64,000 nucleotides of DNA, taken from assembly GCA_963814955.1 (NCBI GenBank), contig CAWFEX010000008.1:992001-1056000 (forward strand). The letters run 5' to 3'. Positions within the stretch are counted from its first letter, which is position 1, and each line of letters starts with the position of its first letter. Source of the DNA: DATCJA01 sp963814955. GTDB taxonomy: Bacteria > Acidobacteriota > Vicinamibacteria > Vicinamibacterales > UBA2999. Under the pieces are notes generated by a model. It searched no databases and had not been told where the DNA came from. It saw only the letters and a list, made by a program, of their open reading frames with translations. The position numbers and the translations under genes were made by a program. Of this stretch, positions 46,829 to 58,493 are shown one piece after another.

Positions 46829-47624
46829 CTAGCTCTTGCGGTAATGCCTCGCCGTACGTCTCCCGATCGCGACAAGCAGGGACTTAGGCAAGTAACGTAC
46901 GAGTGACGCGATGGCGCGGTTCACAGAGCCGGTCACGTGGATCGATGTGCCCGCCATTACCGCTTCGAACCCTTCCCTTGCCACGGAAGCGGCATCCATC
47001 CACATCCAGCCCGGCAACTCGCTGACCTTCGCGCGAGTTCCCGTCACATCGTGAAACTCACTGAGCGTGAACCCGGGGCAGAGCGCGGTGACGTTGACAC
47101 CCGCTCCCCGAACTTCGCCGGCGAGCGACTCCGAAAATTTGACGACGAATGCCTTCGAGGCCGCATAGAGCGTGTGACCCGCAGGCGCCGGCACGAGCGC
47201 TGCCAGCGACGCCACGTTGATGACCCGCCCGTAACCGCGATCGACCATGCCCGGCAGGAGTCGATAGGTCAACTCCGCCAGACCGATGACCATCACCTGC
47301 AGAGCGCCGCGTGTCGCGGCCATTCAGACGCGAGATACGTGCCGGGGATGCCGTAGCCGGCATTGTTCACAAGCGCGTCGATCTTCAGGCCGAGTTCCGT
47401 CAGCCCTCGCACACGCGCGCCGGCTCGTCAGGTTCCGAGAGGTCCCCGGGCAGCACATGCACTTTGACTGAGTGCCGCCGTTCGAGCGTAGCAGCGAGCT
47501 CCCGCAGCCGATTCTCGCGGCGTGCGGCAATCACGAGGTTGAAGCCTTCGGCGGCGAATACCTCGGCAAACGCGGCCCCGATGCCGGCTGAGGCGCCGGT
47601 AATCAGGGCGGTTCTTGGAACCAT
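46829..47624 (-). CDS. short-chain dehydrogenase/reductase, frameshifted
   Basis: One classical SDR of about 265 residues. The N-terminus is MVPRTALITGASAGIGAAFAEVF (NAD(P) loop). The middle, in another frame, has IDALVNNAGYGIPGTYLA (NNAG motif). The last part has VINVASLAALVPAP, LYAASKAFVVKFSESLAGEV with active-site Tyr and Lys. Frame changes near 47400 and 47325 split it. The substrate is unknown; relatives act on alcohols, fatty acids or sugars. ATG 47624 follows no strong ribosome-binding site. Confidence 0.85.
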
Positions 47625-47700
47625 CGGCGATTCGCGTGTTTCAGACGCTCGGGACATTAGCCTCACAAAAGTTGAGAAGCCGTGAACCCTTCATCGGTGG

Positions 47701-48868
47701 TCACTCCACCCTGCGCAAAATGAAGCACTTCAAATAATGCGTCTCCGGCACGCCCGCGAGCACCGGATGATCGCGCGCCTGCATCCGTTTTTCGACGATC
47801 GGTCACCGGCGTGTGGCTGTCGATCGACGCTTCGTGCAGCATCGAGGCGAACATCTCCTCGTTGACGTTGTAGGAGCAGCTGCAGGTCACCAGGTATCCG
47901 CCGGGTAAGAGCAGACGCATTGCGCGCAGGTTGATTTCCTTGTAGCCGGCGAGCGCGTTCGGGACCGACGCCTTGTTCTTGGCGAACGCCGGCGGGTCCA
48001 GCACGATCGTGTCGTACCGCGCGCCGGCGCGTTCCAGCCGGCGAAACTCGTCGAACACGTTGGCCTCGCGCGCCTCGACCTGCGATAGCCCATTCCGTTC
48101 TGCATTGGCGCGGATCCGCACAACCGCGTCAGACGAAATGTCGATCGCCTCGACGTGCTGACAACCTGGGGCGAGCCGCAGTGCGAATCCGCCGTTGTAG
48201 CTGAAGCAGTCAAGCAGGTGACCGCGTGCATAGAGCGCCGCAGCACTCGCGATTCTCCCGTTGATCCAGGAACAAGCCGGTCTTCTGCCCCTTGCGAAGA
48301 TCGACGACGTATTCGACCGGTCCTTCGCGTGCGACGATCGATTCTGGTATTTCGCCGTACAGCAACTCCACGGTCTGTTCGAGCCCTTCGAGCACCCGAA
48401 CTTTAGGATCGTTGCGGCCGAGGATGCCTTTCGGCGAGAGCAACTCGACGAGCATCTCCGTGATCGACGGCAGCAGACGGTCCATCCCTTGGGAGAGCGC
48501 CTGAGCGACGAGGTAGTCACCATACTTGTCCACTACCAGCGACGGCAGGAGGTCGGCCTCGGCATGGACGAGGCGGTAGGCCGTCGCATCGAGGTCCAGG
48601 ACGTGCGAAAGCGAACCGCATTCTGCAGTCTGGTACGAAGCAGCGACAGATCAGCGACGACATCGCCGCGCGTGAGCATCCGGATTGGGATCTGAGAACG
48701 ATCGCTGTACAGAGCCTGGCCGATGGTGCGATGCCGTGGACCGACGACCTGAACGATCTCGCCGCCCTCAGCACGAACGTCGACGACATCAGCGCCATAC
48801 ACCCACGGATGGCCTGCTCGTACGCGCTGCTCGCCGCGCGACGAGATGATGACGGAAGGGGGCTTCAT
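47701..48868 (-). CDS. RlmI-like 23S rRNA methyltransferase, frameshifted
   Basis: About 389 residues over at least three frame changes. The PUA-type N-terminus starts MKPPSVIISSRGEQRVRAGHPWVY. The middle part is MDKYGDYLVAQALSQGM, VVDLRKGQKTGLFLDQREN. The methyltransferase part is LLDCFSYNGGFALRLAPG, EAIDISSDAVV, then DTIVLDPPAFAKNK. The C-terminus is HYLKCFILRRVE in a further frame. This is the RlmI/RlmK class of m5C methyltransferases of 23S rRNA. Breaks lie near 48610, 48250 and 47800. The family is widely conserved, so sequencing error is likely. Confidence 0.85.
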
Positions 48869-48869
48869 G

Positions 48870-49008
48870 CCAAGTGCAAACTTGAAGGTTGAAAGTGCAA
48901 AGTAAGTGAAAAGTGGAGACTTAGTGTAGGCGGCACCCCGCCCTACTTCGAACTTTGCACTTACTTTCCACTTTCTACTTCCAAATTTCCACTTCGTACA
49001 ATCCTCCC
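48870..49008. repeat. inverted heptad cassette between rlmI and glyA
   Basis: The left arm (48870-48925) is a run of 7-bp units such as AAGTGCA, AACTTGA, AGGTTGA, AAGTGCA. The centre is a GTAGG...CCTAC stem-loop (48926-48946). The right arm (48947-49008) has the complementary units TTCGAAC, TTTGCAC, TTTCTAC, TTCCAAA, TTTCCAC. The 16-mer AAAGTGCAAAGTAAGT at 48892-48907 recurs at 54150-54165. Confidence 0.85.
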
Positions 49009-49010
49009 CC

Positions 49011-50277
<1,267 letters not shown>

Positions 50278-50281
<4 letters not shown>

Positions 50282-52431
50282 TGCGTTCGGAGCGTTCGGA
50301 ACGTTTGGAGCATCCCGGACGTTCGAAGCCGACCGACCAGAACCCTTCGAGCAATCAGAACGATTCGAGCGAACCCAGCGTTTCTCAATCATCTGAGTTA
50401 CAAGCCGCCGTCCGCGAGGCTTTCTCTGACGCTGGCGCGCTCGCACGCGTCCTCGACGGCTACGAGCCGCGGGAAGGTCAGCGCCTGATGTCGGAAGCGG
50501 TTGCATCCGTCGTCGAGAAGGGCGGCACCCTGCTTGCGGAGGCAGGCACCGGTACAGGCAAGACGCTCGCCTATCTCGTTCCCTCCATCCTGAGCGGACG
50601 CAGAGTCCTCGTGTCCACAGGCACCAAAAACCTCCAGGAGCAGATCTTTTTCAAGGACCTGCCTCTGCTCAAAAAGGCACTCGAGACGTCGTTTACAGCC
50701 ACGCTCATGAAGGGACGAGGCAACTATCTGTGCCTTCACCGCTGGGAGCTTTACAAACACGAATCCGAATGGTCCGGATCATTCGACGCGTTCGGGATGT
50801 TCGAACCCGATCGGTCCGAACGATCGGTGTTTCTTCCGATCATCGATGCCTGGCTGCGCCATACTGAGACTGGCGACCGCGCCGAGCTCCGCGACCTGCC
50901 GGAGAATGTCTCCCTCTGGAAAGACGTTGCGGCAGAAGCCGACACATGCCTGGGCACGCAATGTCCCCATTATGAGGTTTGCTTCATCACCCGAATGCGC
51001 CGCCGCGCGGTCGAGTCCGATATCGTCATCGTCAACCATCACCTGCTATGCGCCGACGCGTCGGTGCGACACAGCGCATACGGTGAGGTGATTCCGAACT
51101 GTTCCACCCTGGTCGTCGATGAAGCGCATCAGCTCGAGGACGTGGCGACGCAGTACTTCGGCCGTTCGATCAGCGCCTTTCGCATAGACGATCTGGTGCG
51201 TGATGGCGAACGGCTGTCCTCGGCAGTCCGACAGAGCGCGGACGTCACTCGTGCGCTGTCGCGGGTCGCCATCCATTCGCGCACTTTTTTCAGCGGCCTC
51301 GCACTCGATCCTTCTCTAAGCACGGCAACCGGCGCGGAAACGCGTGTCCGCTACACGGCCGACGGCCTGATCGACCATTTTGAGGAAGGGATGGCACTGG
51401 CGGGCGCGCTCGACGGGCTCGAGGCAACGCTCGCGGCCGTTACCCAGCCGCCGGCGGACGGCACGGAAGAAGGTTCGCCTGGAACTGCCAGCGCCGTCGA
51501 CATCGACGATGCGCTCGCCGCACTGCAGCGAAGATCAGGCGAGCTCAGCAAAGATCTCCGATTTCTGATTCGCGCGGGTGATGCGGACTTCGTCTACTAC
51601 GTGGAATCGCGCCGGCGGGGGCGCGACGAGAACCGACCGTTTCTGCGGGCATCGCCGATCGATGTATCACGAATCGTCCAGGAGGCGCTGTTCGATCGGC
51701 AGCGCGCCACGGTGCTGACCTCGGCGACGGTCGCGGTCGAAGGTTCGTTCGAATACGTCAGAGGACGTCTCGGCATCAGACAGGCGGAGGAGCTCAGAGT
51801 GGCCTCGGAGTTCGACTACACGAACCAGGCATTACTCTACCTCCCTCGTCGCGTCCCTTCACCGAAGGTGCCGGCGTTTGCCGAGGCCGCGGCGCGCCAG
51901 ATCATCGAAATCGTCAATCGTTCGCGAGGCCGCGCGTTTGTGCTCTTCACCAGCTACAGTGTCCTGCGCACCGTCCAGCAGCTGGTTGAGCTAGCCCTGC
52001 CGTTTCCAATCCTCGTTCAGGGCTCCGCGCCGAGAACCGAGCTGCTCGAACGCTTCCGAACGACTCCAAATGCCGTTCTGCTCGCGACATCGAGCTTCTG
52101 GCAGGGCGTCGACGTCGTCGGCGAAGCGCTCAGCTGCGTTGTCATCGACAAACTGCCGTTCGCTTCACCCGCCGATCCGGTCACTGCGGCGCGGATCGAG
52201 GCAATCAACGCGCGCGGGGGCGACGCATTCGCCGACTATCAGGTGCCGCTGGCGATTCTCACGCTCAAGCAGGGGCTGGGCCGGCTGATCAGGCATCGCA
52301 CGGATCGCGGAGTGCTCGCAGTGCTCGACCCACGACTCCGAACCATGGGATACGGACGTCGGTTTCTGGCTTCGCTGCCGCCGGCGCCCGTTACCGACGA
52401 CCTCGATACGGTGGAACGATTCTTCGTATAA
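50278..52431 (+). CDS. DinG/XPD-type ATP-dependent DNA helicase
   Basis: A 717-residue superfamily 2 helicase with an iron-sulphur cluster. Visible: Walker A LLAEAGTGTGKTLAYL, four cysteines (NYLCLHR, DTCLGTQCPHYEVC), VVDEAHQLEDV (DEAH box), and the C-terminal motif ATSSFWQGVDVVGEALSCVVIDKLPF. It unwinds DNA 5' to 3', often in replication-transcription conflict repair. The first 45 residues (SERSERLEHPGRSKPTDQN...) come from a repetitive GTTCGGA-type DNA stretch. A second such stretch codes residues about 161-181 (ESEWSGSFDAFGMFEPDRSE). The true start could be further down, near 50400. Confidence 0.92.
50281..50345. repeat. nonamer-like repeat in helicase 5' end
   Basis: Units GCGTTCGGA, GCGTTCGGA, ACGTTTGGA, GCATCCCGG, ACGTTCGAA, then looser copies (CCTTCGAGC, GATTCGAGC). 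Period 9, so it stays in frame. It lies in the helicase coding start. A related TTCGAACCCGATCGGTCCGA stretch lies at 50800-50830 in the same gene. Confidence 0.7.
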
Positions 52432-52474
52432 ACTTACGGACAGAAGGGCGTTTACATTTTTTCCGGAGGTTTCG

Positions 52475-53411
52475 ATGCGGGCCTATCTGATCCGCGGAAT
52501 TCTGGCGCTCCTGGTGGTGTTCGCGGCGTCCGCTCCGGCGGCGGCGCAGAGCGTTATCAGAGGCAAAGTCGTTGACGCGCAGGGCAAGCCGGTGGAGGGC
52601 GCCGCGGTAACGATCGAAGCGACCGAATCCAGCCGCAAAGCTCAAGTGAAAACCAATCGCAATGGCGAGTTCATGCAGATCGGGCTTCCATCGGGCCGCT
52701 ATAACGTCACGGCGGTGAAGGACAACCTGAAGCAGGTGCTGACCGCGAACTATCTCCCAGGGGATGCCGGTTGAGCTGAGCTTCCAGCTGTCGCCGTCAA
52801 GCGGCTTGACGCCTGAGCAGGCGAAGGCGCAGGCGGAGACGCAGGCGATGGCGCAGCAGGCCATTGAAGCCATGCGTGCGGGCCGTGACGACGAGGCGAT
52901 CCAGAAGTTCAACGAGATCGTCACGAAGATCCCGACGTGCAGCGACTGCTATTACAACCTGGGCGTCGCCTACTCGAAGAAGCAGCAGTTTGCAGAGGCC
53001 GAGAATTCCTTCAAGAAGGCGATCGAGCTGGCTCCGAACAGCGGCGACGCATACACCGGGCTCGCCAACGTTTATAACGCGCAGAAGAAATTCGACCTCG
53101 CCCAGCAGGCCAGCGCCAAAGCCGCGGAGTTCGCCGGAGCGGGCGGTGGCGGCGGAAATGCCGAAGCCGTGTATAACCAGGGCGTGATTCTCTGGAACGC
53201 CGGAAAATACGCCGAAGCGAAAGAGCAGTTCGAAGCGGCGATAAAGGCCGACCCGAAGATGGCGATGGCGCACTATCAGCTCGGCATGGCCAATTTGAAC
53301 CTCGGTCAGATGCCAGCGGCGCGTCAGGCGTTCGAGGGATATCTGAAGGTGGACCCGAACGGTCCAAAGGCGGCTGAAGTCCAGACGTTCCTGAAGCAGC
53401 TGCCGCAGTAG
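52475..53411 (+). CDS. exported carboxypeptidase-regulatory-like and TPR protein, frameshifted
   Basis: About 312 residues. A signal peptide (ILALLVVFAASAPAAAQ) precedes a carboxypeptidase-regulatory-like domain (IRGKVVDAQGKPVEGAAVTIEA, then GEFMQIGLPSGRYNVTAV). A frame change near 52756 then gives VELSFQLSPSSGLTPEQA and four TPR units (FNEIVTKIPTCSDCYYNLGVAYSKKQ, and so on). The join VLTANxSQGMPVELSF in one frame would need one base fewer (AACTATCTCC). Such exported carbohydrate-binding-like/TPR proteins are common in acidobacteria. The stop codon TAG forms part of the GTAG stem-loop at 53408-53432. Confidence 0.85.
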
Positions 53412-53432
53412 CGCGGGGGCTTCAGCCCCCGC
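53408..53432. repeat. GTAG-type stem-loop
   Basis: GTAG, then GCGGGGGC-TTCA-GCCCCCGC (53413-53432), directly over the stop codon of the TPR gene and before yggS. It can end the transcript. Same format as 36140, 36200 and 61067. Confidence 0.75.
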
Positions 53433-53437
53433 GGCCC

Positions 53438-54151
53438 ATGTCTTCTATCGCCGACCGGCTGACCGACGTCCGCTCGCGCATTGCCGCAGCGGCCCGGTCG
53501 GCCGGCCGCGATCCTTCCTCAGTTCGTCTCATCGCCGTCTCCAAAACGTTCTCCCTCGATCTCGTCCGCGAGGCGTGTGCCGCCGGCCAGCGTGACTTCG
53601 GCGAGAACCGCGTACAGGAGGCCCTGCAGAAGATCGACAACGCCGGCGACCTGGATATCAGATGGCATCTGCTCGGTCACCTGCAGACCAACAAGGCAAA
53701 GCGCGCGGCTTCGGCGTTCGCCACGATCCACTCGACCGACAGCGTCGAGCTTCTTCAGAGGCTCGACGCGGCTGCCGCGAGCGAGGGGACGAACCCGCAG
53801 CTCCTGATCCAGATTGACCTGGCAGGCGAGCAGACGAAGTTCGGCGTGCGGCCTTCCGCCGTGTTGCCGATCTTCGAGGCGGCAGCCGCGTTGCGCGCAG
53901 CGCGCCTAGTGGGGTTGATGACATTGCCGCCGATACCAGAAGCCCCCGAAGATGCCCGTCCCTGGTTCAAACGACTGCGCAGTCTGCGCGACGAGTGGCT
54001 GGCTTCCGGTGTGCCGGCCGGCATGCTCCTGGAGCTGTCGATGGGGATGAGCGGCGACTTCGAGGTCGCGATTCAGGAGGGGGCGACGATGGTGCGCGTC
54101 GGAACAGCGATATTCGGGCGACGTACTCCAACTTCAAACTTCAAACTGTAA
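53438..54151 (+). CDS. PLP-homeostasis protein YggS/PROSC-like
   Basis: A 237-residue fold-III PLP-binding barrel that buffers pyridoxal phosphate. Visible: LIAVSKTFSLDLVREAC with the PLP Lys, DFGENRVQEALQKI, WHLLGHLQTNKAK, and the late ELSMGMSGDFEVAIQEGATMVRVGTAIFG. The last residues (TPTSNFKL) and the TAA derive from the adjoining heptad array, which sets the protein's end. Confidence 0.95.
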   Translation: MSSIADRLTDVRSRIAAAARSAGRDPSSVRLIAVSKTFSLDLVREACAAGQRDFGENRVQEALQKIDNAGDLDIRWHLLGHLQTNKAKRAASAFATIHSTDSVELLQRLDAAAASEGTNPQLLIQIDLAGEQTKFGVRPSAVLPIFEAAAALRAARLVGLMTLPPIPEAPEDARPWFKRLRSLRDEWLASGVPAGMLLELSMGMSGDFEVAIQEGATMVRVGTAIFGRRTPTSNFKL

Positions 54152-54235
54152 AGTGCAAAGTAAGTTCGAAGTCAGGTTTCGTGAGCTTACTTGCCCACTT
54201 ACTTTGCACTTTGTACTTTCAAGTTTGCACTTGAA
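54130..54235. repeat. inverted heptad cassette between yggS and cstA
   Basis: Left arm: ACTTCAA, ACTTCAA, ACTGTAA, AGTGCAA, AGTAAGT. Right arm: CTTACTT, CCCAC, TTACTTTGCAC, TTTGTAC, TTTCAAG, TTTGCAC. The arms are roughly inverted copies of one another. The 16-mer AAAGTGCAAAGTAAGT (54150-54165) is shared with 48892-48907. Both convergent genes end inside the arms: yggS at 54151, cstA at 54219. Confidence 0.85.
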
Positions 54236-56253
54236 GTGCCGTCTCCACGTACGGTGCCTCGTGGACGCGAGGCGCCTTGCGATTGGCCGCCACCATCCAC
54301 CACTCGCGCGCTGACGCGGCAATCACCACCACCACAACGGCCATGAAGAACAGGGCCAGTGCCGCATCGATCCTGTCGTTGAAGATCATCCGCGCGGCGT
54401 CCGGATTCGTCGAATTCGCCAGCGAACGGGCGTGCGCGAGGAAGCCCAGCGCCGGGAGCGGTGAGAACACTTTCTGGTAGCCGGCGGTCAGCGTCGCCGA
54501 CGCCAACCACGCCAGCGGCAGGAGCGTCACCCAGGCGTGCTTCAGCTTGCCCATCTTCACGAGGATCGTCGTCACAACGCATAGTGCTACCGCGGCAAGC
54601 AACTGATTGGCGATTCCGAAGAGCGGCCAGAGGGAATTGATGCCGCCAAGGGGATCGATCACGCCCTGATAGAGGAAATAGCCCCAGAAGGCGACGACTA
54701 GCGCCGATGACAGCAGAATGCTGGGATACCAGGAGTACCGGCCGAGCGGCGCGTACACGTGTTTGAGCAGTTCCTGCAGCATGAAGCGGCCCACCCGCGT
54801 GCCTGCATCGACGGTCGTCAGGATGAACACAGCCTCGAAGAGGATCGCGAAGTGGTACCAAAGGGCGAGGCCGGCGCCAGTGAAGACACCGCCGAGGATT
54901 CCGGCCATACCTACGGCGAGGCTGGGCGCGCCGCCGGTGCGCGACAGGAGCGACGCCTCACCCATCTGCTGCGCGAGCGTCGTCATCTGCTCCGGCCGCA
55001 GCATGAAGCCCCACTGGGCGATGGCCTGCGAAGCACTTTCCGGCGTCGTACCGAGGATTGCGGGGCCGACGTTCATCGCGAAGTAGACGCCAGGATCGAG
55101 CGTTGCGGCGGCGATCATCGCCATCAGCCCGACGAGCGATTCCATCAACATCGAGCCGTAGCCAATCACGCGGACGTCGCTCTCCCGTTTCACCAGCTTC
55201 GGAGTTGTTCCGCTTGAAATGAGGGCGTGGAACCCCGATACCGCACCACAGGCAATCGTGATGAACGCAAACGGGAACAGCTTGCCGGCAAAGACCGGGC
55301 CCGTCCCGTCGATGAACTGGGTGACGGCTGGCAGCTTCATTGGCGGCATCAGCACCACGATGGCTGTGCCGAGCACCAGAATCGTTCCGATCTTGAGAAA
55401 CGCCGAGAGATAATCGCGCGGCGCCAGCAGGAGCCACACCGGCAGCACCGATGCGACGAAACCGTACGCGATGACCGCCCACGCGAGCTGCGTCCCGGAC
55501 CAGGTGAACGCGGCGCTCCAGGTCGGATGCGTTGGCCACCCATTGACCGCCCAGGAGCGCGGCCATCAGCAGCACGATGCCAATTGCGGTGGCTTCGGCC
55601 ACCTTGCCCGGACGGATGTTGTTCATCCACGCGCCCATCAGCAGCGCGATGGGAATGGTCGCGGCAATCGTGAACAGCCCCCACGGACTGTCACGCAGCG
55701 CGTTGACGACCACGAGCGCGAGCACTGCCAGAAGGATGATCATGATCGCGAAGACGGCGATCATGGCGGCCATGCCCGCGACCGGATTGACTTCTTCTTT
55801 CGCCATCTGGCCCAGCGACTTGCCGTCGCGGCGGACCGACGCGCAGAGCACGATCATGTCCTGCACGGCGCCGCCGAGCACGACGCCTGCAATCAGCCAG
55901 ATTGTGCCGGGGAGAAAGCCGAACTGGGCGGCCAGCGTCGGCCCTACGAGCGGTCCGGCGCCGGAAATGGCCGAGAAATGATGACCCGCTGCCACCCACT
56001 TGTTGGTCGGACAGAAGTCGCGGCCGTTGTCGAGGCGCTCGGCCGGAGTCGCGCGGCGATCGTCGAGACCAAACACGGTATAAGCGAGGTAGCGCGAGTA
56101 GAAGCGGTACGCCACCAGGTAGGTGCATACGCCGGCGACGACGAGCCACCCGGCGCTGATGGTCTCTCCGCGCGACAAGGCGAGCACGCCGAAGGCTGCC
56201 GCGCCGAGTATCGCAATCACGACCCACATGGCAATGGAAAGGAGCTTTTTCAT
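54219..56253 (-). CDS. cstA: CstA-like carbon starvation / peptide transporter, frameshifted
   Basis: About 678 residues with many helices. N-terminal: RFYSRYLAYTVFGLDDRRATPAE, HHFSAISGAGPLVGPTLAAQFG, then GGQWVANASDL. After a frame change near 55520: YGFVASVLPVWLLLAPRDYLSAFLKIG, FPFAFITIACGAVSGFHALISSGTTPK, then EAVFILTTVDAGTRVGRFMLQE. This is the CstA family, which takes up pyruvate or peptides in starved cells. The C-terminal end (VETALQVQT) comes from the heptad array. One extra base near 55520 is the likely cause of the break. Confidence 0.92.
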
Positions 56254-56340
56254 GGTTTCTACCGGCGGAACGACGAGTCCGCTCTCTATAACGCGCCAGT
56301 CTCAACGAACAGGAGCCCTTTCGTCAACTGGGCGCAATAA

Positions 56341-56610
56341 ATGGCTGTCTTCATTGAAGTAAAAGTCATTCCACGGGCCGCACGCCCGGGGATGGCCGGC
56401 ACGCGCGATGGTGTGCTGCTCGTCCGCATCAATGCGCCTCCGGTCGAAGGCGCAGCCAATGCAGAGCTCGTCGAGGTGCTCTCCAGAGCGCTGCGGGTCC
56501 CCAAAAAAGCCATCTCAATCGTCTCAGGTGAACGAAATCGACTCAAGCGCGTGCGGGTCGAAGGCGTGACCGAGGAGTTCCTGCGTGCAGCCTGCCAGCT
56601 TCCTGATTGA
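56341..56610 (+). CDS. DUF167/YggU-family protein
   Basis: An 89-residue DUF167 (YggU) protein: IEVKVIPRAARPGMAG, VRINAPPVEGAANAELVEVL, IVSGERNRLKRVRVEG. Function unknown; the family is widely distributed. Its end overlaps the hutI start by 26 bp in another frame, a tight link. The ATG is at 56341. Confidence 0.92.
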   Translation: MAVFIEVKVIPRAARPGMAGTRDGVLLVRINAPPVEGAANAELVEVLSRALRVPKKAISIVSGERNRLKRVRVEGVTEEFLRAACQLPD

Positions 56611-57841
56611 GCACGCCGACGTGATCGCGTCGTGCACGGGACCAGCGCCAAAGCGGGGCTCCTCCCAGGGTGTCATATCACGACTGCAACAATCGGCGAT
56701 TGCGGCGCACGACGGTCGAATAGTCTTCGTCGGCCCACAGGCGGACCTCACCGATCATGTGGACCTGCTCAGCACGGCAGTCCGTGTTGACGCACGCGGT
56801 TGTACTGTCGTCCCCGGTTTCGTCGATGCCCACACCCATGTCGTATACGCGGGCGACCGGCGTCAGGAGTTGCGGCAGCGGCTTGCGGGTGCGACATATG
56901 CCGAGATCGCAGCGGCAGGGGGTGGCATAGCACGGACCGTGGCGGCAACCCGTACGGCGTCGGAAGACGAACTCGTTGCGCTGGCGCGTGTGCGGCTCGA
57001 CGAGATGGCAGCCTGCGGGACAACGACGTGCGAGGCGAAGAGCGGATATGGCCTGACTGTGGAAACGGAACTGCGGCAGCTCCGCGCGATCCGCAGGCTC
57101 GACGCGGAGCATCCCGTCGATCTCGTTGCCACCTTTCTTGGCGCACATGTGGTGCCCGAGGAGTTTCGCGCCCGGGCTGACGATTACGTCGCCATGGTCA
57201 TACACGAAATGATCCCGGGAATAGCCACCGAATCATTGGCCGAGTGGTGCGACGTCTTCTGTGACGCAGGCGCATTCACGCCTGAGCAGGCCACGCGCAT
57301 TCTGCTCGCGGGCGTTGACGCGGGATTGAAGCCGCGCATCCACGCCGACGAACTTGCGGCAAGCGGCGGCTCGCACGTTGCCGCGCGCGTCGGTGCGCGG
57401 TCGGCGGACCACCTAATATTCACTGATTCGCGTGGCGCCGATGCCCTGGCGGCTTCCGGCGTGTGCGCGGTCCTGCTGCCAATCGCCGCTCTGTTCCTGA
57501 AGCTCGGCCGCTATGCACCCGCCCGGATGCTGATCGACCGCGGAGTCCCGGTGGCCCTTGGCACCGACCTCAATCCAGGCGGCGGGCTCTCACCCTCGAT
57601 GCCTTTTGCCATCGCCCTTGCGTGCTTCGCGATGGACATGACCTTGGAGGAGGCGCTCGTCGCCGCAACCCTGAACGCGGCGTGGTCGATCGACCGCGCC
57701 GACCGCGTCGGCAGCCTCGAAGTCGGCAAGCTCATGGACGCGGTCATCATCGAAGGAGACGTCTCGAACCTCATTCGCGTCGGGGCGCCTTCGATTCGAA
57801 CGGTGGTCAAGCGCGCTGGGGTCATCTTCCGGGCACAATAA
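56585..57841 (+). CDS. hutI: imidazolonepropionase
   Basis: A 418-residue amidohydrolase that opens imidazolonepropionate to formiminoglutamate in histidine breakdown. The metal motif is VPGFVDAHTHVVYAGDR, KSGYGLTVETELRQLR is typical of HutI, and PRIHADELAASGGSHVAARV and ALGTDLNPGGG complete the site. GTG 56585 is the start. The cyclodeaminase gene follows 5 bp later, so these two steps are linked. Confidence 0.95.
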   Translation: MQPASFLIEHADVIASCTGPAPKRGSSQGVISRLQQSAIAAHDGRIVFVGPQADLTDHVDLLSTAVRVDARGCTVVPGFVDAHTHVVYAGDRRQELRQRLAGATYAEIAAAGGGIARTVAATRTASEDELVALARVRLDEMAACGTTTCEAKSGYGLTVETELRQLRAIRRLDAEHPVDLVATFLGAHVVPEEFRARADDYVAMVIHEMIPGIATESLAEWCDVFCDAGAFTPEQATRILLAGVDAGLKPRIHADELAASGGSHVAARVGARSADHLIFTDSRGADALAASGVCAVLLPIAALFLKLGRYAPARMLIDRGVPVALGTDLNPGGGLSPSMPFAIALACFAMDMTLEEALVAATLNAAWSIDRADRVGSLEVGKLMDAVIIEGDVSNLIRVGAPSIRTVVKRAGVIFRAQ

Positions 57842-57846
57842 GCGAG

Positions 57847-58476
57847 ATGACGTATGCGGACATGACGTTGGCGGACCTGCTCGACGCGTTTGCGTCGAAT
57901 GAGCCGGTGCCTGGTGGCGGATCGGCAGCAGCGCTGTCCGGCGCGGTCGGCACGTCGCTCCTCGTCATGGTCGCCGGTCTCCCGTCAACTCGCACAGGCG
58001 CGGCCGAGGAAGCCGCCGATCTTGGCGAGGCCTCGGCGCGACTGCGCCCCCTACGTGACGCCCTCACGGCACTCATCGAGCAGGACAGTGATGCATATGC
58101 GGCCGTCCTCGAGGCGATGCGGTTGCCGAAGGCAACGGATGCAGAAAAGCTCGAGCGCCGCCGTACCCTGGAAACGGCGATGCAGCACGCGACCGAAGTG
58201 CCGCTCGAGACGATGCGCTGCTGTCAGCAGGCGTTGCGAGGTGCAACGATCGTCGCAGCGAACGGGAACCGCAACGCGGCCACCGACACGGCGACGGGCG
58301 TCGAGCTCCTTCTCGCAGGGCTGCGCAGCGCCGGGCTGAATGTCGACGTGAATATCGGAGGCCTGTCCGACGCCGCGTTCGCATCTCGTGCCGCGGAGGA
58401 GCGCAGACAGCTGGCCGCCGACGGTGAGGCGGACGCGGTCATCGCGCAGAAGCGGCTCGGCCTCACACGAGCCTGA
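57847..58476 (+). CDS. formiminotransferase-cyclodeaminase family protein (cyclodeaminase domain)
   Basis: A 209-residue FTCD_C protein (ATG 57847): LADLLDAFASNEPVPGGGSAAALSGA, EDSDAYAAVLEAMRLPK-type loop, and AANGNRNAATDTATG. It converts formimino-THF to methenyl-THF, releasing ammonia. Next to hutI it belongs to the histidine-to-glutamate pathway. Only the cyclodeaminase part is present; the formiminotransferase must lie elsewhere. Confidence 0.92.
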   Translation: MTYADMTLADLLDAFASNEPVPGGGSAAALSGAVGTSLLVMVAGLPSTRTGAAEEAADLGEASARLRPLRDALTALIEQDSDAYAAVLEAMRLPKATDAEKLERRRTLETAMQHATEVPLETMRCCQQALRGATIVAANGNRNAATDTATGVELLLAGLRSAGLNVDVNIGGLSDAAFASRAAEERRQLAADGEADAVIAQKRLGLTRA

Positions 58477-58493
58477 CGTCGCTTACTTCGACG

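Noticed and set aside
48870..49008. possible CRISPR-like array
   Set aside because: Units are 7 bp, without spacers, and the arms are inverted; no cas gene is near.
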